64,000 bases of DNA, taken from positions 248,001-312,000 of the forward strand of contig JAGYXB010001045.1 in the NCBI GenBank assembly GCA_022495005.1. Direction: 5' to 3'. The notes below the pieces were generated by a model. The model did no database searches. It saw nothing but the letters and a program-made list of their open reading frames with translations, and was not told the origin of the DNA. Numbering within the stretch: the first letter of the stretch is position 1; every line of letters begins with the position of its first letter. A program made the position numbers and the translations under genes. The stretch comes from Rhyacophila brunnea (Eukaryota > Arthropoda > Insecta > Trichoptera > Rhyacophilidae). Shown here one piece after another: positions 57,660-64,000 of this stretch.

Positions 57660-58330
57660 GTCATTGCCCTGAAGCTTTCAAACGAGCATTTATTTTCGTA
57701 AAGTCAGCTGTTGCAAATAATAATATGGAACTCCGGATAAATGAAAGTAACACAAAATACATGCCGGTTCTCCACAGTACAACAGATGATAATAACACCT
57801 TTATCAATGGCGGCGATGCTTTTGAAACTATGGATTTATTTGTTTTTCTAGAGTCCATTATAGTAACAGACAATAATAACACAAGCGACTAAATAAATCG
57901 CCTGATTATTTTCGTGCACAGGTGCTATTTTGGTCTTCAAAAACCTTCAAAGTACTCTCAAGGAAAACAAAAAAATAACCTTATATAAAACTCTACTCCA
58001 TCCAGTATTAACGTATGGATCATAACGCTGGGCACTTAGCGAATAGGATGAGAGAAATATGGATATCTTTGAAAGGAGAGTTTTGAGAAGAATCTTTGGG
58101 GCTATTCAAGAAGATGGCATTTAGAGCTCAAGGTATAATGAGAAGCTGTAAATACTTAAAAGGGGCGAAAAAATCACGTGTATAGAATGCCGGAGGATAT
58201 AATATCAGCAAGGCGGGTTATGTACGCAACTCCCGAGAGCACGAGGGTGGCTGAATTACGCCATAGGAGATTAAATTCAAGAATGATCAATCAAACAACT
58301 GGAGAATGACGGCGCTGAATCGTCCACAGT
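57660..58330 (+). mobile_element. RTE-like LINE fragment
   Basis: The + strand gives MELRINESNTKYMPVLHST (end of the reverse transcriptase), then ESIIVTDNNNTS, LRKTKITLYKTLLHPVLTYG and NMDIFERRVLRRIFGAIQED, and a decayed tail. Frame changes and stops are frequent. The likely 3' end of the same or a related copy continues at 58795-58885 (WRKFLKEAKTC, then a TGATGATAAT tail) after about 460 bp of unrelated sequence. It is the best template for the rearranged scrap at 6400-6610. Confidence 0.75.
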
Positions 58331-58794
58331 CATCCATTCATGATTTCAATATCTAAGAAATGTATTGTATGGATACATTACTAACAATATGTCTTGCACT
58401 AAATCTAATTTAAATGCCATATCTCCTTCAATAGACAATATTCCGTGTCTACGGTTTCAGATAGGTACATTTAAAAATATACTTGACAACTTCTAAAACT
58501 CGCGAGTGACTGGCAAACATATTTGGATACATTTTAAATTAGGTAGGTATGCACTTGTCATTACTGTTCAACAAGAACGGATGTCCAAGGACAACGGAAG
58601 TAAACTAGACATCGCGAACCCAACAAAAAATCCTGTTATAACTTTTATAGTACCTTATTAATACATTTTGTTTCCAACCGGTGAGCTGAATTTTTTAATG
58701 AATTTTTCTATTTATTATATACCTAATGATTCTCCCCGATTTGCCGCCCTTAGGTTAACTGCCGCCCCGAAGTGACGCTTAATCTGGCTACCCC

Positions 58795-58885
58795 CACAGG
58801 ACGTCCATGATTGTCCAGGATGGAGGAAGTTTTTGAAGGAGGCCAAGACCTGCTAAAGAATTCAGTGCCATCAATGATGATAATT
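58795..58885 (+). mobile_element. LINE terminal fragment
   Basis: GGAGGAAGTTTTTGAAGGAG encodes a WRKFLKEA-type ending and is followed by CAAGACCTGCTAAAG and a TGATGATAATT tail. The complement is present at 5526-5605. Confidence 0.6.
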
Positions 58886-60909
58886 AAGTACAAGACTTAT
58901 TATCAATATTTTATTATGAATTAAATAACAATAATTGTCATATTATATATTGCTTCATATTGTTCGTATTTTATATAATCAATCTATTAATACAAGTCAG
59001 TAGGTAACTCAAAAATAATTCCAATTGTCAAAAAAGATAATGAAGAAAATGCGACGCCATTTTCCCCGAAATGAAACTGCTCCTAGTAATAACAAACGTC
59101 TTTTTGCCACGTTTTTTCAATCAGCACTTTCTCCGCGACCAATTTCGCCGAGATTTTACGGTTTCGTATGCAAAAGACCGAGTTATATTGAGTCTGGCAT
59201 CTTGGCAGTTAAAATATTTTATAGCAAGCATTGCTCTATTCCCCGCGATATTACAAATACTCACACCCGAATGTGGGGAGACGAATAAAACTTTGATAAC
59301 AGAGCGCGAGGTTTTATTAAACATCTGAATATTTCATACGCGATATTATTCATTTGTACGACGGAACTTTGCGATATGTCGATTTGTATGGAAAGCTAAT
59401 AGATAAAAATGTAAATGTATGCAGAATCAATCATAAATATCGATTGTTCACATGAATAATTTTAATATTACACGTTTTTATACGTGAAAGTTACGTAACT
59501 CCCTTGGAAAATGGAATTCACCCATGATGTCATGTTATTTTGTAAAATCTACGCGACATACACGGGCGGACAAGCTATGTGGTTGTTATTTCGTGAATTT
59601 TCTTTTTACACCTTTCGAGTGATTTATTTTTAATCATATATTATATCTACGATATGCATATAAAGATGAATGGTCATCAACATTACGTTAATTGTAAGAC
59701 AATAATAACTCATAATATTAATAAACAATGATGCTATCGGTTTCAAAGTCGGTTACCTTAAGACGGTACTTCAGTGAAACGGAAAATAATTTTCAACTAT
59801 AGGAACGACGAAATTTTGGACTCCCTGGCAATCGGAGAGTGAATGCCGAGCTGTGAACACGTCAATTTGCTTCGTGATGGCGACGGGGGTATTGATTCTT
59901 AAATCGTGTAAAGGCGACTAAAAACGTTACCCATTTTCTTGAAAAAGAAAACATGTCAATGAATATATTATTATTGTTACTAATAGAACAATAAACAGAA
60001 CATTAAATTGACGCATGTTGGATTTATATGACAAATTATATTTCGTTTGGCACGCGTCATTTGCACAATCCGCGCATCGCCCAGCCACGATCCTTTTAGA
60101 CCATGCCTCAACCGAGGTATAGCCTTAATAATCAGTCACTTTCAGGTAATTGCGAAAAAATATCAAGTATATTCAGAACTGAAAATAAAAGAAAACGTAT
60201 TTTGATCTACAAACCAATAAAATAATTTAAATAAACCACGTTTAAAATAGTTAGGTCAAAATAATATAATATATTTTTTAAAAAATGAGGCTGATGGATA
60301 TTAAGAGAAATGTAATCAAACCTCGGGTTTAATACTATTATACTAAAAAACGCAGCTGGTTTAAATAATTTATTTATATAGATCAGCCCTCGAAATGGAA
60401 AGTTTACAAAGCTAATTTAGATTAAAATTAGATAAAGCTTATTAAAATAATTTTCTGGAGATATTTACATAGTTATCAAATTTTATATGTATTATATAAA
60501 AATAAGTGTGTTCGATTTTTTGTTATATGGCTTATCTAGCTCAGACGGTCAAATTATTTTTTTCCACGAGACGGAGCAATAATTTTACAAATTTTATGAA
60601 CCAGAATGATTCTCCGGTGTGCTTCGGTATATTTCGAGCCCTGATATAGATTAGATTAAAAAACATTTTAAACACAATAACATGATTACATAAAAATGGA
60701 GATACCAGATTTTTAAAACAAAAGCTTCATATTGTCATCTATCAAAATTATTATTAATAATAATACGCAAAAGCTGTGAAAGGAATAGTACATATTTTAT
60801 GATATGGTACGATGGAGTTTTCTGAGTAACAAATCTCATAATATAAATACTCGTATGTGTCCAATTTTCAATTTGTCTAGAATACAGCTATTTGAATATT
60901 CCTTAAAAC
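58886..60909. other. Intergenic with unique GC-richer islands
   Basis: Islands at 59040-59320, 59500-59620, 59800-59940 and 60050-60120 stand out from the AT-rich background and are not repeated here. The overlapping frames at 59025-59328 show no family motif and disagree in strand. They may be regulatory or ancient conserved DNA. CACGAGACGGAGCAATA at 60565 also occurs at 36823. Confidence 0.4.
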
Positions 60910-61035
60910 GTTTTAACACAATCACTGCTGACCTGTTAATTATTATTTAATTACCACATTTAAATATCATGTTGATTGTATCTAATGGCCAACTTACGCA
61001 AACGCGCCAGTCGCGGTATTAGCACTAAATGAGAA
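60910..61035 (-). repeat. Dispersed repeat, inverted copy of the family at 33382
   Basis: In complement it reads TAGTGCTAATACCGCGACTG, GCGCGTTT, TTTAAATGTGGTAATTA and GTCAGCAGTGATTGTGTTA, in the same order as 33382-33500, with a 10 bp insertion. Confidence 0.6.
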
Positions 61036-61087
61036 TGAAAAAACATTTATTGATTGCATTAAAACACACAAGTAATGTGCAATAATC

Positions 61088-61337
61088 TAAATTGAATGTA
61101 GTTATGCAGAACGTAGCCAGTCCACAATAATGTCGAGCTGATATAATGGCACTTTAGTAACAACATGATTATTAAGAATGTGAAATGTCAAATTGTAAAT
61201 AGTATTTTATTTCAAGAATATTTTTTGTGGCTTGGCTATTTTAAGCAGAATGTAGAGAAAGCCTTCTCGCATCTGATCTATATCAAATCTCATTTTTTTT
61301 GTGGACTGGCTACTTTCTGCATAACTATGTCCAATTA
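61088..61337. repeat. 250 bp terminal-inverted-repeat element
   Basis: GTAGTTATGCAGAACGTAGC with CAGTCCACAA on the left is matched by the complement at 61299-61330 (TTGTGGACTGGCTACTTTCT). The arms are about 40 bp with few mismatches. No frame. Confidence 0.82.
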
Positions 61338-61339
61338 AT

Positions 61340-62098
61340 TGTACGAAAAATCCACCACCGGCTTCAATGATTTTTTCAAATAACAAATAGGTAGGTAATA
61401 CTTATTGTTACTCATCTGACATAATAATACTATCACTGTCCATATTTTTATACTAATTGTTAATTATTATTAATATATTCTTACTGAAACCTGCATTTTC
61501 ATTTTAAAATATTGTGACAACTTTAGTGAAACTATAATATTATATATGTATTACAGTAAAACATAGGTCAAGGGAGCACAAATGAGATATTGATCACCAC
61601 ACATAGCTTAATTGAGTTTAAAACTTAAGTAAAATTTGTGCATTGAAAAATAAGTAGATAAGTCCACGATATTAATATACCTATTGCATGTACAATACTT
61701 TTTACACTCACATACAACATACAATTAGAGGAACATTAATGTCACGGAAACTAGATCAAAGAATGAACTATGGTAAGTATATCATTATCTTATGTAAAGT
61801 AGGTTTGCATTCATAAGCCTACTGGCGGATTGTTGTATATAGCTCTATTGATTAAGGCCACACATCATGTAAGGTCGTTTTTATTCAAATTTTATTAGCA
61901 GCGCTCAAAACCTTACCCTAATATATCAAGTTAAGCAGTTTCACGAGTCGTCACTGCGACATACAGAGTGGATTAAAATTCAGGGAACTTGTTGCAGAAT
62001 CACTTACTATTAATTAAAACCTTTTATTCTCAGATAATTATAAAAAAAAACTGTACTAAACATTGTTAATGAAATTCCTATTTGTTCAATAATTAGAT
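61340..62098. other. Intergenic, nothing recognised
   Basis: AT-rich sequence without frames or repeats that I could link to others. Confidence 0.5.
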
Positions 62099-62102
62099 TT
62101 AA

Positions 62103-62918
62103 TGGCCCACATGCTCAGCGTACGTCAAAATGGAGCTTTTATGTTTTTTTCGATCCTGGACATTCCTTATACGTTGTAGATAATCTATTTACATAATTTT
62201 GACGCCTAACCGAATACCTACCTAACCGATTTTTTTAATGGTACATGTTCAAACACGCGCATTACCATGATCTTACTTCCTACTTCATTTATCGTTTGTC
62301 AATTTATGGCTACGGCCGTATGTTGTAGCTTAGCCACTGGGAAATGCCAATAAAAATGACGGATTTCAAAAAAATACTACCTTATTCTTAGGTCAATAAT
62401 TATTATAAAGCAAACATTATTCATAGAATGTTTATCATATTTGAATGGTCAAAGACATAGCTTATAATAAATATCTTTAAAAGTATCTTTAAATGTGTAA
62501 ATCTTGCCATTTTTTGAATAATAAAATGCCTAATTCTTGTCAAATTTGTGATCACAGAGATTGTCAATATATTTTTTTATTGTAAATATTTCACTATAAT
62601 AATGTCGACATAAATTTTACTAATGGTTTTATAAATGCTTTTAAAATTATTAAATATAAAAAATCGTAACACCACTTCACATTGACGTACTGAAATATGA
62701 CTATATTCTAAAACATTAGAGCGAGAAGTTTAAAAGAATACTATTTTATGTAATAAAAATAGTTTATGCAGTCATGAAATGTTTAAAATAAATACAAAGG
62801 ATAATAAGGCTTCAAAATTATGTAAATAGATTATCTACAACGTTTAAGGAATGTCCATGATCATGCTTTGAAAATAGCATAAAAGCTCCATTTTGACGTA
62901 CGCTGAGCATGTCCCCCC
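62103..62918. mobile_element. 816 bp TTAA-bounded non-autonomous element (piggyBac-type target)
   Basis: TTAA stands at 62099-62102 and 62919-62922. The ends TGGCCCACATGCTCAGCG and the complement of CGCTGAGCATGTCCCCCC begin a terminal inverted repeat of about 100 bp. The arms continue through ACGTCAAAATGGAGCTTTTA and CGTTGTAGATAATCTATTTA. The interior has no frame and matches 11881-12591 along its length, whose right end is also abutted by TTAA. TTAA duplication is the mark of piggyBac-superfamily enzymes; assignment to them is inferred. Confidence 0.85.
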
Positions 62919-62922
62919 TTAA

Positions 62923-64000
62923 AACTAGCGAACTAGAAAGACCGAAAGAATATTTTAATTATTATATATCAATAAAGGTAATAGATATTATTTGCATCTT
63001 TTATTATTTATCCTCATATAAAGGAGCTGAATGATTTGAAAATTATTGCACTAATACATCGTAGAAAAGTACATAATGATAAGCCTTGACACAGGGCCCT
63101 AGTCATTTACATACCTTGGTCAGGGGCTTGAGTAGGGCGGGTTTCAATGATTTAATTATTATAAAAACTGTAAAAATAGCTGTCAACAATAACAAAAGTA
63201 TCTATTATAGTATAAAAAAATAATCAAATAATATTGTGATAAATATGTACATATTATATTTAATTACCTACGCAAGCATTGCGCTGTAAAAATATATTTT
63301 AGAGATTATAATAGATTCAAATTATGAGAAAATTACTGAACCCTTTTCCGTGTTCGCAAGCTTTAAGGAAAAACCTGGGTCCCAAAATTAATGCAAAATT
63401 ACAATTTATTATCTACAGACAGCTGTGGCGAGTGACAAATACAATGTAATCTCGTTAAATTAGGCATAGTATCGTAAGTAACAAGCCACCCTTTTTTTTA
63501 TTTAAATAAATACATGTTAAGTACATAATATTATATAAGTTTGTATTTTACGAACCTTACAATGCGCCTAAACAACTGATTGATGGCTGGAATGGAAGAC
63601 CTGCGAAGACAAGGCGGCTATTGATGGTAGTTTATCATATGTATGTATTGAGGTGGTTAATTGTTACAATATGTTAACCGTCTAAACTGTCACAAAGTGG
63701 TTTGTTTTAACAGCCCCTCTCTTGGCTGTGTTAACTTTTAGAGCCAGATAGACAGTTTTGACAATTTAGACGCCTAATTTATTATAAAATAATACCTTGA
63801 TACGTAAATTAATACGATAAAGTGATAATATTTATCACTTTACCCCTCGATAGCCAGGGTGTTTATAGAATAGACTTACTGGGTCGCAATATGAGTGTAA
63901 AAATACAATTTATTGCAACAATAATAACTAGATGCTATGCGAACGAGTAAGACAAAGATAGTACCAATAGATTTGTGTTATTGTCACAACAAATCAATAT
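62923..64000. other. Intergenic to window end
   Basis: No gene. CCGTCTAAACTGTCACAA at 63679 and the complement of TTTTGACAATTTAGACGCC near 63773 are an inverted pair spanning about 100 bp, a probable small element. Confidence 0.45.

Noticed and set aside
59025..59328. Overlapping open frames on both strands as a gene
   Set aside because: They overlap in three frames with no family motif, no clear start context and no splice partner.
36823..60581. Shared 17-mer CACGAGACGGAGCAATA at 36823 and 60565 as a regulatory motif
   Set aside because: Flanks do not match and a single shared 17-mer is not far from chance in a window of this size, so I give it no weight.

Overview
The window looks like nuclear DNA of an insect. 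It is AT-rich, has GT-AG introns up to 12 kb, and is crowded with mariner, hAT, piggyBac-like, RTE, I/R1-like and Ty3/gypsy remnants and many inverted-repeat elements. TTAGG triplets occur inside one repeat. The order is not decided by anything I can read; Lepidoptera and Hemiptera both fit.

Only one host protein-coding gene is well supported: the 3' part of a multi-CUB, LDLa, single-pass membrane protein that matches Drosophila Culd in architecture. Its four visible coding exons are on the + strand at 4325-4559, 16914-17126, 17974-18220 and 19068-20327. Phases agree at every junction and the last exon carries the stop. About 650 residues are visible and the 5' exons lie upstream of the window. 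An intact tRNA-Val(CAC) sits on the minus strand at 23505-23576. A lone THAP-type first exon (12697-12767) lies inside intron 1.

Region by region: 0.6-4.3 kb holds a fold-back element, a dead mariner and a 1.58 kb TA-flanked element ending about 64 bp before the first visible exon. 4.6-16.9 kb is intron 1, filled with a tRNA-derived SINE, RTE-like LINE scraps (one carrying a 159 bp hairpin insertion), a TTAA-type element and a piggyBac transposase tail. 20.3-23.5 kb is 3' UTR and intergenic. 24.0-32.1 kb is a retroelement cluster: a young 5'-truncated RTE with a 10 bp target duplication, a 682 bp hAT-type element with an 8 bp duplication, and a 4.7 kb 5'-truncated I/R1-like LINE with an 11 bp duplication. 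32-64 kb has no convincing gene. It carries small inverted-repeat elements, LINE ends, a gypsy 5' end, tRNA-like repeats and some GC-richer unique islands that may be regulatory.

No operon, CRISPR array or multi-gene system is present. The biology worth following is the repertoire of small, well-delimited non-autonomous elements, several with readable termini and target duplications, and their placement just upstream of splice acceptors of the Culd-like gene.
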